45,366 nt of DNA from Ferruginibacter sp. (GTDB taxonomy: Bacteria > Bacteroidota > Bacteroidia > Chitinophagales > Chitinophagaceae). This document shows positions 1 through 9,186 of this stretch, one piece after another. Both the position numbers and the translations under genes were made by a program. The notes beneath the pieces were generated by a model. It was not told the DNA's origin. It was given only the letters and a program-made list of their open reading frames with translations, and searched no databases. The stretch is taken from positions 1 through 45,366 of the forward strand of contig JANXSR010000189.1 in assembly GCA_025352625.1 (NCBI GenBank), read 5' to 3'. How positions within the stretch are numbered: position 1 is the stretch's first letter; each line of letters opens with the position of its first letter.

Positions 1-403
1 CAGAATATTTTTGGATGTGTTCCTGTAAATATGGATATGAGGTTTCTGTCTGAAGAATAAATTGTTTTTGATTTTTTATGTCGCTTCTTTCTATGAGATT
101 GTGAATTCCTTTTGCATCATCCTCGAAACTTTCATTTATGTAAAAGTCTCTCAGCGCACAAAGTATCATTGTAATTGTTGTCAGTCTTTGCTGTCCGTCT
201 ACAATTCCGAAGTTGCCAGGAGTTGATTTGTAAACAACAAATGAACCAATGAAATAGTCCGTTTCGCTTTCGATAATTGCATCGTGTAAAAACTCATTAA
301 TATTATCCTTCTCCCATGAGTAAGGTCGTTGAAATCTCGGGATTTGATAATATCCCGTTTCAAGAATTTGCTTTATTTCTTTGTCTATGCAAGTTATTTT
401 CAC
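1..403 (-). CDS. DUF262 domain protein (GmrS-like), N-terminal part
   Basis: This gene runs off the left edge, so only about 134 N-terminal residues are visible. The translation contains YYQIPRFQRPYSWEKDNI near residue 18 and IVDGQQRLTT near residue 65, the two signature motifs of the DUF262 (GmrSD N-terminal) fold, whose DGQQR motif belongs to a ParB-like nucleotidase/NTPase site. DUF262 proteins include the type IV restriction enzyme GmrSD and the phosphorothioate-sensing defence protein SspE, so a role against modified foreign DNA is the likeliest function, but the deciding C-terminal domain lies outside the window. I chose the GTG at 403: an in-frame TAA lies at 431-433, no ATG occurs between it and the conserved region, and the sequence after GTG (KITCIDKEIKQIL) matches a normal DUF262 start. 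Confidence 0.85.
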   Translation of the reverse strand, partial: MKITCIDKEIKQILETGYYQIPRFQRPYSWEKDNINEFLHDAIIESETDYFIGSFVVYKSTPGNFGIVDGQQRLTTITMILCALRDFYINESFEDDAKGIHNLIERSDIKNQKQFILQTETSYPYLQEHIQKYS

Positions 404-591
404 TGCTGCTATTTTAGTTTTAAAGGTCGTTTAAATGTCAAGCCTTATAAATTTAGTACTGCCGGCGATAGGGTTGCAGCCAACTCGTGTATTTACGCAA
501 GTTGTAAGTTTAAATATTTGTAAACGAATATAAGTGTTTGTTAATGGCTAAAATATTAATTGCAATAAAAATTTGCTTAAGCTTTAAAACC

Positions 592-618
592 AAAAAGCCA
601 CTCCAGGGAGCGGCTTTT
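592..618 (-). terminator. Stem-loop terminator after the S10 peptidase gene
   Basis: A stem of about 12 base pairs with one mismatch (AAAAGCCACTCC against GGAGCGGCTTTT) lies just beyond the stop codon of the minus-strand peptidase gene. Read on the minus strand it is followed by a T-rich tract, as expected for intrinsic termination. A second hairpin with nearly the same GAGCGGCTTT arm lies at 4566-4588. Confidence 0.6.
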
Positions 619-649
619 ATTTAACGAGGCAGGTCTATAAAATGGATAT

Positions 650-2176
650 CTATTTCATCGACTCCAAAATAAATGCAGCAACATCTTTTTTAAATAAAAC
701 TGCAGAGGGCGGTTGTATATACATCATATGCCCGGCTTCGTAATATTTATGGGTAACATTTTTCATAATTTCTTTTTCAAGCCCCAGGTGATCGAAGGTA
801 TATTCCGTTCCAAAGAAAGGCGTGGCGAGGTCGTAATACCCATTTAACGTAAGTATTTTTAATTTGGGATTGCGGCTCATGGCTTCAGCCAGGTCTACCC
901 CTGTATTGGGCGTAACAGGATCGCCTGCGCCGCCGTTCATTTTATGTTTCCAGTCCCAGTCGAAGCCTTCTGCACTGTAGGCCGAAACATGGTAACTATT
1001 GCTTTTATCTACTTTTAGTTCTTCATAATAATAGTTCATAAACATAGCAATAAAAGCCGGGCTGATGGCGGTACTTTGCGGATCGAAGGAACTGGATTCA
1101 CTCAGCAGGTTTTGGTTAATGCCTTTATACCGGGAGTCAAGCCGGCCAACCGACAGGTGTTCCTCTCTCAATAATTCCTGTGTAAACTGTGGCTCACTAA
1201 CCCGGAGGTTTGCTTTTAATAAATACGCTTTACTTAAACCGGTATACGATGATAATTTTGTGGCTACACTGTTTTTTTCTTCCTCTGTTATCCGGTGGCC
1301 TTTTATTAAAGCGGTGGAATATTCACCTTCGGCAAAGGTTCTTACTTCTTTTAAAAAAGCTTCCAGGCTGGCAGGCCTGGCAGCTACCTTTTTATGGTAC
1401 CATGCTGTTGCTGCGTAAGTAGGCAGGTGCATTACATAAGATATATCATCACCTTGCTGAAAGGTTAGGGTACGCAGGTCGAGCACTACCGAAACAAGGA
1501 TTACGCCATTCATGCTAATGCCCATATTTTCCTGCAGGTAATCTACCACACCTGCACTACGCATGGTACCATAACTCTCTCCCAGTAGGTATTTTGGCGA
1601 GTTCCATCTTGCATTGTCTTTAATATATTGCTTAATGAACTGGCTTACAGATTTGATGTCCTGGTCAACGCCCCAAAAATCTTTGTTCTTTGCTTTGCTG
1701 CCTACTGCCCGGCTAAGGCCGGTACCAACCGGGTCAATCATAACAATGTCGCTTACATCCAAAATGGAGTTGGTATTGTCTTCCATTTTATAGGGCGGCG
1801 GCATATTTATTTCAGGATCATCCACTACCACTCTTCTAGGTCCCATAATGCCAAGGTGAAGCCACATGGAAGAAGAGCCCGGACCACCATTGTAAGAAAA
1901 AGTTACCGGTCTTTTTGTTGCATCCGCTTCGCCATCTTTTACATAAGCTGTATAACCATACAAGGCAACGGTATCTTCTTTTTCATTTAATAAAAGCAAA
2001 GCGCCGGCAGTAGCGGTGTAGTTGATAACTTTACCGCCGATAGTAACACTGTGTTTGGTAACAGCCTTTACCGCAGGTGGTATGCGGTTGCTATCGGTTA
2101 GACGGGGCTGGGCCACTACAGTTACAGCACCTAGTAAAAAAAAGGCCCACGTAAGCGACCTAAATAAATGTATCAT
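650..2176 (-). CDS. Secreted serine carboxypeptidase, S10 family
   Basis: A 508-residue alpha/beta-hydrolase of MEROPS family S10. An N-terminal signal peptide (MIHLFRSLTWAFFLLGAVTV, cleaved near VAQ) sends it to the periplasm or outside, where such enzymes remove C-terminal residues from peptides. The oxyanion-hole motif NGGPGSSS is at 96-103. The nucleophile Ser201 sits in GESYG, the catalytic Asp449 in NGYYDLATP, and the catalytic His483 in EAGHMMY. All three triad members are therefore present and the length is normal for bacterial homologues. The gene stands alone on the minus strand, with a terminator just downstream. The exact substrate cannot be read from the sequence. Confidence 0.9.
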   Translation of the reverse strand: MIHLFRSLTWAFFLLGAVTVVAQPRLTDSNRIPPAVKAVTKHSVTIGGKVINYTATAGALLLLNEKEDTVALYGYTAYVKDGEADATKRPVTFSYNGGPGSSSMWLHLGIMGPRRVVVDDPEINMPPPYKMEDNTNSILDVSDIVMIDPVGTGLSRAVGSKAKNKDFWGVDQDIKSVSQFIKQYIKDNARWNSPKYLLGESYGTMRSAGVVDYLQENMGISMNGVILVSVVLDLRTLTFQQGDDISYVMHLPTYAATAWYHKKVAARPASLEAFLKEVRTFAEGEYSTALIKGHRITEEEKNSVATKLSSYTGLSKAYLLKANLRVSEPQFTQELLREEHLSVGRLDSRYKGINQNLLSESSSFDPQSTAISPAFIAMFMNYYYEELKVDKSNSYHVSAYSAEGFDWDWKHKMNGGAGDPVTPNTGVDLAEAMSRNPKLKILTLNGYYDLATPFFGTEYTFDHLGLEKEIMKNVTHKYYEAGHMMYIQPPSAVLFKKDVAAFILESMK

Positions 2177-2499
2177 AATTAGCTGGTTTGATGAATAATT
2201 GAGTAATATAATTATTTATTTTAAAAATGATAAGGTCTTTGTTTAATAAATAAATCCTGCCTGCTCAATGCAGTACTAAGCGGTCGTTAATTTTATTTAC
2301 CTCTGTTGGATAAATGGATTCAAATTGGTGCAAGGGTTTCCAGCCTTTTGTTAGATATTTTTATTCAGCAATAGCTTTCGAAAGGTTGGCAACCCTGAAG
2401 TATGCAACAATTTGAAATGCACCCCTGCCCGGTTAGCAGGTAGTGGTTTATAAGTATTACATTAGTATGATAAAGCTCAGTATGACAACAGTTGTAATT

Positions 2500-4476
2500 A
2501 TGAAAAGACTATTTTTTATCTCCCTGTTTTTTACTTCTATTAACAGCTTTGCAACTAAGTATTATGTAAGCCTTGCCGGCTCAAATGTTAATACCGGCAC
2601 TTCTTCCCGAACAAGCTGGAAGACGATTGGTAAAGTAAATGGCACTACTTTTAAAAAAGGAGATAGTATTCTTTTTAATAGGGGAGATAAATGGAGAGAA
2701 CAATTAATAACACCGGGGGATAATATTTATTTGGGTGCTTACGGAACCGGAGCCAGGCCTGTTATTACAGGATTTACTACGTTGACTAACTGGATAAATG
2801 ATGGCAAAGGTATTTGGCATAATAATGTACCCGAGGCTAATGCAGATTTAATTGTAGTAACCATTAATGGTAATTTACAACGCATAGGGCGTTACCCCAA
2901 TACCAATACTTCAAATGCAGGCTACCTTACAAATACAAGTGTTAACACAAATACACCCGGTATAACGGGCCCGGCTATATCAAACACAACAAACTGGACA
3001 GGTGCAGAAATTGTAATGAGAAAAAACCATTGGATAATTGACCGGTGCAAGGTTATCTCACACATCGATGGTACAGTAATTTATGCCAACCCCAAAGGTT
3101 CATCTTACGCTCCTAAAATTAAGTATGGTTATTTTTTTCAAAATGATATAAGAACGTTAGACCAGTTTGGCGAATGGTTTTTAAACCCTTCAACAAAGAG
3201 CTTGTTCGTATATTTTGGTAAAAGCAATCCTTCTTCTTTTTCTATTAAAATTTCAGTTATTGATACACTTGTTGATGTAGGCGCACACAACAATATCAGC
3301 TTCGAAAATATTAGTTTTGAAGGGGCTAATAAATTAGCGGTCAGTAGCCGGTTTGGTGCAAGGGTAGTTGTAAAAAATTGTTTTTTTAATAATAATTACA
3401 GTGCCATTTCAATGCGGAGAATTACCAGTTTTAAAATAATTAATACCACCATTACCAATACATTAAACAATGGCATCTCCATTAGTGACAATGCATCTGC
3501 TTACCAAAATATACAGCACAACACTTTTAAAAACACAGCGCTGTTTGCCGGCATGAGCGGCAGTGGAGATGGCAACGGCAGTGCTATTGCGCAAAACGGT
3601 CAACATGCAACTATTGAATACAATACAATAGTTGCAAGCGGTTACAATCCTTTAGTATTTGTGGGCAATTATGATACGGTGAGATATAATTACATAACTA
3701 ATTATAACATCACAAAAGATGATGGCGGAGGCATTTATACAGTAAGTAGAAATGTAACAGCTACAGGCAGCGATATTAGTTATAACATTATTAATAACGG
3801 CATTGGTGCAAAAGAAGGAACGCCCAACTATACAAAACCTGGCAGCACTTACGATACGCATGGTATTTATTTGGATGAAGAATCAAACCATGTAACTGTT
3901 CACGATAACTCAATCAGCAATTGTAAAGATGGTGCAGGTATTTTTATCAATCTTGGCAAAGACAATGTGATAAGAAACAACAACATTTATAACGTTAGAG
4001 TTGGGTTAACAATTACCAGGATGCCCGATAGAAATTTAATACGGAATATTATATTTACTTCAAACGTGGTATACCCCGAGGTATCAAATTTTCTTTATTG
4101 GAACGGTAGTTTAAATACACCTTCAGGTGTTTCAATTGAAACTGATATAATGGCTATGTTTAAAAGCATTGATAGTAATTATTACCGAAATGATATTGCA
4201 GCTCCATTTAACTGGATTTACCACCTAACCAACGGAGGCAAGTTTGTTGCTCCGGCGGCTATTAATTTTTCCGGATGGCAAAAATATGTTGGAAGAGATG
4301 CCCATAGTTTTGTGTTACCTGTGGCAGCAACACTTTATAAAATTAATGCCACAGCTAAGGCGGTGGTGTATGATTTAGGCGGTTACAATTATACTGATGC
4401 AACCGGTGTTAGATATGCTAACAGACTGACTTTGCGACCTTTTACAGCAAAAGTTTTATTTAAAGAAACTAAATAA
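2500..4476 (+). CDS. Secreted right-handed parallel beta-helix protein
   Basis: A 658-residue exported protein. The ATG at 2500 is preferred to upstream in-frame ATGs at 2467 and 2482 because it gives a clean signal peptide (MKRLFFISLFFTSINSFA). The mature protein starts with KYYVSLAGSNVNTGTS and WKTIGKVN, the usual opening of Bacteroidota pectate-lyase-like beta-helix proteins. The middle (roughly residues 260-520) is rich in short Asn/Ile/Val repeats such as NNISFENISFEG, GISISDNAS and VTVHDNSISNC, the rungs of a right-handed parallel beta-helix. The C-terminal 60-70 residues look like a small beta-sandwich. Such proteins bind or cleave polysaccharides, but no catalytic set can be named here. 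No type IX secretion tail is apparent. Confidence 0.8.
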   Translation: MKRLFFISLFFTSINSFATKYYVSLAGSNVNTGTSSRTSWKTIGKVNGTTFKKGDSILFNRGDKWREQLITPGDNIYLGAYGTGARPVITGFTTLTNWINDGKGIWHNNVPEANADLIVVTINGNLQRIGRYPNTNTSNAGYLTNTSVNTNTPGITGPAISNTTNWTGAEIVMRKNHWIIDRCKVISHIDGTVIYANPKGSSYAPKIKYGYFFQNDIRTLDQFGEWFLNPSTKSLFVYFGKSNPSSFSIKISVIDTLVDVGAHNNISFENISFEGANKLAVSSRFGARVVVKNCFFNNNYSAISMRRITSFKIINTTITNTLNNGISISDNASAYQNIQHNTFKNTALFAGMSGSGDGNGSAIAQNGQHATIEYNTIVASGYNPLVFVGNYDTVRYNYITNYNITKDDGGGIYTVSRNVTATGSDISYNIINNGIGAKEGTPNYTKPGSTYDTHGIYLDEESNHVTVHDNSISNCKDGAGIFINLGKDNVIRNNNIYNVRVGLTITRMPDRNLIRNIIFTSNVVYPEVSNFLYWNGSLNTPSGVSIETDIMAMFKSIDSNYYRNDIAAPFNWIYHLTNGGKFVAPAAINFSGWQKYVGRDAHSFVLPVAATLYKINATAKAVVYDLGGYNYTDATGVRYANRLTLRPFTAKVLFKETK

Positions 4477-4504
4477 GAATAATGTTTTTGTTACAAGAAA
4501 GTAA

Positions 4505-4534
4505 ACAGATAAATGCAGTACTGCATTTATCTGT
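4505..4534. repeat. 30-bp perfect palindrome between convergent genes
   Basis: A perfect 30-base palindrome with the half-site ACAGATAAATGCAGT lies 28 bases after the stop codon of the beta-helix gene. It would form a long hairpin in RNA from either strand, but no T-tract follows on the plus strand. It may end or protect the plus-strand transcript, or be a protein-binding dyad. It is followed by a separate terminator at 4566. Confidence 0.7.
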
Positions 4535-4565
4535 AACCCCGGCAGCCATTTTTGGTAATATAAAA

Positions 4566-4588
4566 AAAGCCGCTCAAGGAGCGGCTTT
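4566..4588 (-). terminator. Intrinsic terminator of the M1 peptidase gene
   Basis: A perfect 10-bp stem (AAAGCCGCTC against GAGCGGCTTT) with a three-base loop. On the minus strand it is followed by an unbroken T run, 20 bases after the stop codon of the M1 peptidase gene. On the plus strand the T-tract is shorter, so it may act weakly in both directions. Confidence 0.85.
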
Positions 4589-4607
4589 GGTATTTTTAAA
4601 AACGAGA

Positions 4608-6980
4608 TTAGTTTTTAATTTCTCTTTGCATGGGGTTAACATTGCCTGTTGCACCACCACGGCCGTTACCGGCTTTAGCTTTAAACAATTGAAAACTACT
4701 TGGCGTTACTACCGCAGGCCAGGTGTTATTGCTTTCATTGATATCTGCTGTTTCTCTAAGCGGGTCTAATTTAATAGAAGCCACTTCCTTATCTTTTAAA
4801 AACGTTTTTATCACTTTGTTTTCGTTTTTGCGCCATACCTGCACGGGTATGCGATCAACTTCTTTACTGCCATCTTTAAAAGTCCACTCAATAATAATGG
4901 GCATTACCAAACCTCCTTTGTTGCTAAAAGTAAGCTCGTACAAATTTTTGCTGCCAGCCAAATCGGTCTTTTGCTGGTTGGTAAAAGTATCTGTTACTGC
5001 AACAGGTAAAGTTATCTCTGTGGTGGTAGTGTCAACCCTGGCAAGACCTCTGTCGTACCTCCAGTAAAAATCTCTTGTGCTGGTATCTGCATCGGTAGCA
5101 AAAACAATTTTTTTATCTTCCCTGTTTCTTATTTTAGAGATATCATCAAAACTGTTTAAGGAAGGCTTTGCAACAGTTTGTTTAATGGTGTTACCTCCAG
5201 TCTTTGGATTACCACCATCTGTTGTGAGTGTAGACCATTTTACTGTATCTATAGCAATATCGCAAGGCTCGGTTCCATAAAACCAACCACGCCAAAACCA
5301 GTCAAGGTCTTCGCCACTGGCATCTTCCATAGTTCTAAAAAGATCAGCAGGTGTTGGATGCTTAAATGCCCAGCGCCTTGCATATTCTTTAAAGGCATAA
5401 TCAAATAAATCTCTGCCTACAATTGTTTCTCTTAAAATATTTAAACCGGTAGAGGGTTTGCTGTAAGCGTTTGGCCCAAACTGAATAATATTTTCGCTGT
5501 TGGTCATGATGGGTTCCAGCTGGTCTTTTGGTAACTTCATGTAATCAACAATTTTATAAGCGGGCCCTTTACCTACCGGAAATTTATTGTCCCATAATTC
5601 TTCTGTTAAATATTCGCAGAAAGAATTCAATCCTTCATCCATCCATGTCCATTGTCTTTCATCGCTGTTAATGATCATGGGGAAAAAGTTATGACCAACT
5701 TCGTGGATCACCACACCGAGCATACCATTTTTGGTGCCCTCGCTGTAAGTACCATCTTTTTCGCAACGGCCAAAATTGAAACAGATCATTGGGTACTCCA
5801 TACCATTTGCAGCTTCTAAACTTTGTGCAACAGGGTAGGGATAAGGAATGGTAAATTTAGAATAGCTTTTTATGGTATGTGCCACAGCTTTTGTGCTAAA
5901 CTTGCGGTAGAGGTTATACGCTTCTTTGCCATAGGCGCTCATGCACATTACTTTTTTGCCTTCTACTTTTACCGGCATTGCATCCCATATAAATTTACGG
6001 CTGCTGCCCCACGCAAAATCACGTACCATATTGGCTTTAAATATCCAGGTGTTGGTTTTGGTTAATTTTTGTTTTTCTCTTGCTTTGGCTTCATCCAATG
6101 TTACAATTTCTGTAACCTCTGTAGCTGTTTGCGCTTTTTGCCAGCGGGCAAATTGTGCAGGCGATAAAACCTGCTGATAGTTTTGTCCTTCGCCTGTTGC
6201 CATTACAACATGGTCTGCCGGTACCGTCATGGCTACTTTAAAGTTGCCAAAGGTTAAAGTAAATTCTCCACTACCTGCAAACTGGTGATTCTGCCAACCT
6301 TGAAAATCGCTGTATACGCAAAGGCGTGGATACCACTGTGTCATGGTGTACAGATCATTACCATCTTCCGGAAAATTTTCGTACCCACCACGGCCGCCAA
6401 ATTTCATGCGGTCGCTGATGTTATAATTCCATTCTATTTTAAAAATAAACTGCTGCCCTGGTTTTAATATTTGTGGTAACTCAATACGCATCATTGTTTT
6501 GTTGATGGTGTAACTAAGTGCTTTACCAAGTGCATCAGTAACTTTTAAAATGTTGTCGCCATATTCTTTGTCTGTTTTGCTACTGTATCTTACAATGTCA
6601 TTCTCAGTAATGGTTTTAGGCATCAGGTTACTATTTTGGTAACCTGAATTATTTTTGCTGCTGTGCTGATTTTCGTCCAGCTGAATCCATAGGTAAGTCA
6701 ACTGATCGGGAGAGTTGTTGAAATACGTTAATGTTTCTTTACCATTTAGCCTGCGATTGGGTTCATCCAGCTGGCACACGATATCATAATCGCAACGTTG
6801 CTGCCAGTACTTTGGTCCGGGTGCACCACTTGCAGTACGATATTCATTGGGCGTAGGCAGGATGGTTCCCAATTGTTCAAAACGATTGCCATGATTGCTG
6901 CCGGGATTGTTTTTAATATCCTGTGCGTTTGCACTTAGGTGGGTGCAAAAAATAAATAATACAACACAAATTTTCTTCAT
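4608..6980 (-). CDS. Secreted M1 family metallopeptidase
   Basis: A 790-residue zinc aminopeptidase-like protein with a signal peptide (MKKICVVLFIFCTHLSANAQ), so it acts in the periplasm or on the surface. The gluzincin zinc site is complete: HEVGH at 426-430, with the third ligand Glu449 in WMDEGLN. The substrate-recognition loop that reads GxMEN in classical M1 enzymes is NGMEYP here (392-397), with the key Glu kept. The N-terminal beta-sandwich includes the acidic WIQLDENQHSS region near 98-108. The C-terminal ~200 residues carry extra beta-rich sequence and a glycine-rich tail. Nearby HupE/UreJ-like and DUF6702 genes often accompany M1 peptidases in Bacteroidota, in my recollection of such loci; the functional link is unknown. 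Confidence 0.9.
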   Translation of the reverse strand: MKKICVVLFIFCTHLSANAQDIKNNPGSNHGNRFEQLGTILPTPNEYRTASGAPGPKYWQQRCDYDIVCQLDEPNRRLNGKETLTYFNNSPDQLTYLWIQLDENQHSSKNNSGYQNSNLMPKTITENDIVRYSSKTDKEYGDNILKVTDALGKALSYTINKTMMRIELPQILKPGQQFIFKIEWNYNISDRMKFGGRGGYENFPEDGNDLYTMTQWYPRLCVYSDFQGWQNHQFAGSGEFTLTFGNFKVAMTVPADHVVMATGEGQNYQQVLSPAQFARWQKAQTATEVTEIVTLDEAKAREKQKLTKTNTWIFKANMVRDFAWGSSRKFIWDAMPVKVEGKKVMCMSAYGKEAYNLYRKFSTKAVAHTIKSYSKFTIPYPYPVAQSLEAANGMEYPMICFNFGRCEKDGTYSEGTKNGMLGVVIHEVGHNFFPMIINSDERQWTWMDEGLNSFCEYLTEELWDNKFPVGKGPAYKIVDYMKLPKDQLEPIMTNSENIIQFGPNAYSKPSTGLNILRETIVGRDLFDYAFKEYARRWAFKHPTPADLFRTMEDASGEDLDWFWRGWFYGTEPCDIAIDTVKWSTLTTDGGNPKTGGNTIKQTVAKPSLNSFDDISKIRNREDKKIVFATDADTSTRDFYWRYDRGLARVDTTTTEITLPVAVTDTFTNQQKTDLAGSKNLYELTFSNKGGLVMPIIIEWTFKDGSKEVDRIPVQVWRKNENKVIKTFLKDKEVASIKLDPLRETADINESNNTWPAVVTPSSFQLFKAKAGNGRGGATGNVNPMQREIKN

Positions 6981-7055
6981 AGTTCTTTTTTAGAGATTTA
7001 AAATTAACAGAAATAACATTTCATTCAAAAATGGTTTTAAATAATTGAAACTACC

Positions 7056-7889
7056 TTACATGGACATGCCATGATACTTCACTATATATTGGCTTAGCTG
7101 ATATGGATATTTTTCGTACACGCAATTGTCTTCTGTAAAACTATATCCTTTTTTAAAATCAGCCGCAGCCTCTTCAAACAGCAACATTGCTTCTTCTTTT
7201 TTAATGTGTAATTTATGCAGGCAAACAGCTTTATAAAATTTGGCTTCTGAAAAGCTACTGTAATGTAGCAGGTCTTTATCAAAAAATGCGATGGCCTCGG
7301 TGTAGTTTTTTAATTCGTAATTAGCTATACCAAGATAAAACCAATCCATAAAATGAACTATGGGCGAGCTGCCTGGAGGAGATTCTGCTTCAACAGTTTT
7401 ATTAAGATAACTGATAGCACTGTCGTATTGATTTAGCTGCAGAAAACTGATGCCGATATAAAAACTGTAAGGGTGTTCCATTTCAGTTTTATTGCCATTT
7501 ATTTTTGTTGCATTTGCAAAATCAATGATGGCATCAGCATAGTTTTTCGAAAAAATACATTTAATAAACCCACGGTATCCCAGATTTTCTTTTGGATTAA
7601 GGGCTACTGCTTTATCTAAATATTGCATACCTACCTGGTACTTGCGGCATTTAAAATACGGCATCGCTTTTTGCTGCCACAAATAATCATCATCGGGAGT
7701 AATAGCCAGCGCACTGTCGATATTGCTTTGCCATTCGCTCGAAAAAAAGCTGTAATGAAATGCACCGTTGTTCAAAAATTTTTTTTCAACAGAATCTTTT
7801 AATGCACGACTGGTAAGCGTTTGCTGGGAAAAGCTTACCCTGCTAAACAGAATGGCGAATAAAAAAATAAACAATACTGTATGTTTCAT
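7056..7889 (-). CDS. Exported tetratricopeptide-repeat protein
   Basis: A 277-residue protein with a signal peptide (MKHTVLFIFLFAILFSRVSF, cleavage near SQQ) followed by TPR-type helical repeats. Visible repeat segments include KCRKYQVGMQYLDKAVALNP, LNQYDSAISYLNKTVEA and LKNYTEAIAFFDKDLLHY, which have the TPR spacing of small and large hydrophobic residues. It is probably a periplasmic scaffold. It lies 75 bases upstream of the M1 peptidase gene on the same strand and may be co-transcribed with it. No enzymatic domain is visible. Confidence 0.75.
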   Translation of the reverse strand: MKHTVLFIFLFAILFSRVSFSQQTLTSRALKDSVEKKFLNNGAFHYSFFSSEWQSNIDSALAITPDDDYLWQQKAMPYFKCRKYQVGMQYLDKAVALNPKENLGYRGFIKCIFSKNYADAIIDFANATKINGNKTEMEHPYSFYIGISFLQLNQYDSAISYLNKTVEAESPPGSSPIVHFMDWFYLGIANYELKNYTEAIAFFDKDLLHYSSFSEAKFYKAVCLHKLHIKKEEAMLLFEEAAADFKKGYSFTEDNCVYEKYPYQLSQYIVKYHGMSM

Positions 7890-7918
7890 GTTGAATTAAA
7901 TATTGCTTAATGTAAAAA

Positions 7919-7996
7919 TTATTTGAACTCAGGAGTGAATTTTTTATGTTTCACCAATTGAGCCAAATTTTTATCTGCTGCAATCTCTTTAATGAT
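7919..7996 (-). pseudogene. Possible orphan C-terminal gene fragment (25 codons)
   Basis: Between the HupE-like and TPR genes an open stretch of 25 codons, bounded by stops, reads KEIAADKNLAQLVKHKKF and ends TPEFK. It has the amphipathic, charged look of a real protein tail rather than of random AT-rich DNA, and has no start codon. It could be the remnant of a deleted gene. A chance open frame of this length is quite possible, so confidence is low. Confidence 0.2.
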
Positions 7997-8012
7997 TTAA
8001 AATGAAGTGACT

Positions 8013-8591
8013 TTAATGTGGCCATCTGTCAATCACCATATTCAACGCAATCAACATTGCAATGCCCGACAATGCCCACACCCACCATTTTCTATTTAGC
8101 TTCAATTTATTTACCAACAAAAAACTGATTGATAAAATAAAAGCTACTACAATAATCTGTCCGGCCTCAAGACCAATATTAAAACTTACCAATGGCAATG
8201 CAATATGTTGATCTTTTGCCAGCATAAAACGAATGGTGTTGGCGAAACCCATGCCATGTATCAATCCAAAAAATAAAGCCAAAAAATAATTTATTCTTAA
8301 TGACCTGGGTTTAAAATTGTTGACCATAAAATTAAATACACCAGTTGCAACAATGGTACAGGGAATTAAAAATTCTACCCATTTTTCATTAATCCTAATT
8401 ATATCATACACACTTAATGCCAGCGTAAGTGAGTGGCCAACGGTAAAAGCCGTAACAAGTACAAGTACCTGTTTCCAATTTTGTGCCAGGTAAATAGCGG
8501 ACAATGCTATAATAAACAATATATGATCTAGCGCACTCCAACTAATAATGTGGTGCCATCCGGTCTCAAAGTAAAAAGCAACATCATTCAT
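8013..8591 (-). CDS. HupE/UreJ-like membrane protein
   Basis: A 192-residue integral membrane protein with about six hydrophobic segments. It matches the HupE/UreJ_2 family: GWHHIISWSALDHILFIIAL at the start, then FTVGHSLTLALS and LIHGMGFANT, with conserved histidines and an aspartate in or near the membrane. Classical HupE and UreJ are nickel permeases linked to hydrogenase or urease, but this short Bacteroidota type lies next to neither, so the transported ion, if any, is unknown. The gene is divergent from the DUF6702 gene across an 82-base spacer that probably holds promoters for both. Confidence 0.82.
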   Translation of the reverse strand: MNDVAFYFETGWHHIISWSALDHILFIIALSAIYLAQNWKQVLVLVTAFTVGHSLTLALSVYDIIRINEKWVEFLIPCTIVATGVFNFMVNNFKPRSLRINYFLALFFGLIHGMGFANTIRFMLAKDQHIALPLVSFNIGLEAGQIIVVAFILSISFLLVNKLKLNRKWWVWALSGIAMLIALNMVIDRWPH

Positions 8592-8673
8592 TCAGGATTA
8601 GTTGGAAGTTTGTAGTTAATTTTGAAAATCAAATATCTTTAATTGAACTGTAAACAGCTAATTCTTTGTTTAA

Positions 8674-9186
8674 ATGGCATCTATACTTTATAAATGGTTA
8701 ATTGTTTTTTCGTTAACCGGTTTCATCAGCACACATCATCCCATTTTTGTAAGCGTTACAGAAATCAATCACAATGCCGCAAATAAATCGCTGGAAATAA
8801 GTTGTAAAATTTTTACTGATGATTTAGAGCAAACACTTCGCCAGCAAAATAAAATAAGGGTTGATTTACTTAACCCTGCCAGCAAACAAGCCATGAATGT
8901 ATTGGTAAATAATTATATTCAAAAACATTTGCAGCTAAAGGTGGATGATAAGGATGTGGTGCTGGAGTTTGTAGGGTTTGAACAACAGGAAGAAGGAATC
9001 ATTAGTTTTTTTGAAGTGAAGAATATTGCAATGGTAAAAAAGCTGGATGTTACCAATACCATTCTCTACGAATCAAGACCACAACAAATGCAAATTATTC
9101 ATGTAATGGTTAATGGCGAAAGAAAAAGCAGCCGTTTAAATAACCCGGACGAAAAGGCCAGTTTTCAGTTTGCCCCCAAACCCTAA
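8674..9186 (+). CDS. DUF6702 family exported protein
   Basis: A 170-residue protein with an N-terminal hydrophobic signal followed by HPIFVSVTEINHN, then LEISCKIFTDDLEQTLRQ, the hallmark sequences of DUF6702. The family is specific to Bacteroidota and has no known biochemical function. It is predicted to be a periplasmic beta-rich protein. It is divergent from the HupE/UreJ-like gene, and the pair is recurrent in the phylum, so the two may work together in metal or ion handling (inference). Its stop codon lies inside the left arm of the inverted repeat at 9172-9194. Confidence 0.8.
   Translation: MASILYKWLIVFSLTGFISTHHPIFVSVTEINHNAANKSLEISCKIFTDDLEQTLRQQNKIRVDLLNPASKQAMNVLVNNYIQKHLQLKVDDKDVVLEFVGFEQQEEGIISFFEVKNIAMVKKLDVTNTILYESRPQQMQIIHVMVNGERKSSRLNNPDEKASFQFAPKP

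Noticed and set aside
449-540. Possible tRNA or structured RNA between the DUF262 and S10 genes (pairing CAACT and AGTTG arms)
   Set aside because: No cloverleaf, no T-loop GGTTCRA motif and no anticodon arm could be assembled; pairing is short and imperfect.
1628-1990. 120-codon plus-strand frame inside the S10 peptidase gene
   Set aside because: Antisense shadow of a gene with a complete catalytic triad.
4482-4769. 95-codon plus-strand frame after the beta-helix gene
   Set aside because: It spans the palindrome and the terminator and overlaps the M1 peptidase end; it has no protein-like features.
8013-8591. Nickel transporter serving a local hydrogenase or urease
   Set aside because: No hydrogenase, urease or maturation gene is present nearby, so the metal cannot be assigned.
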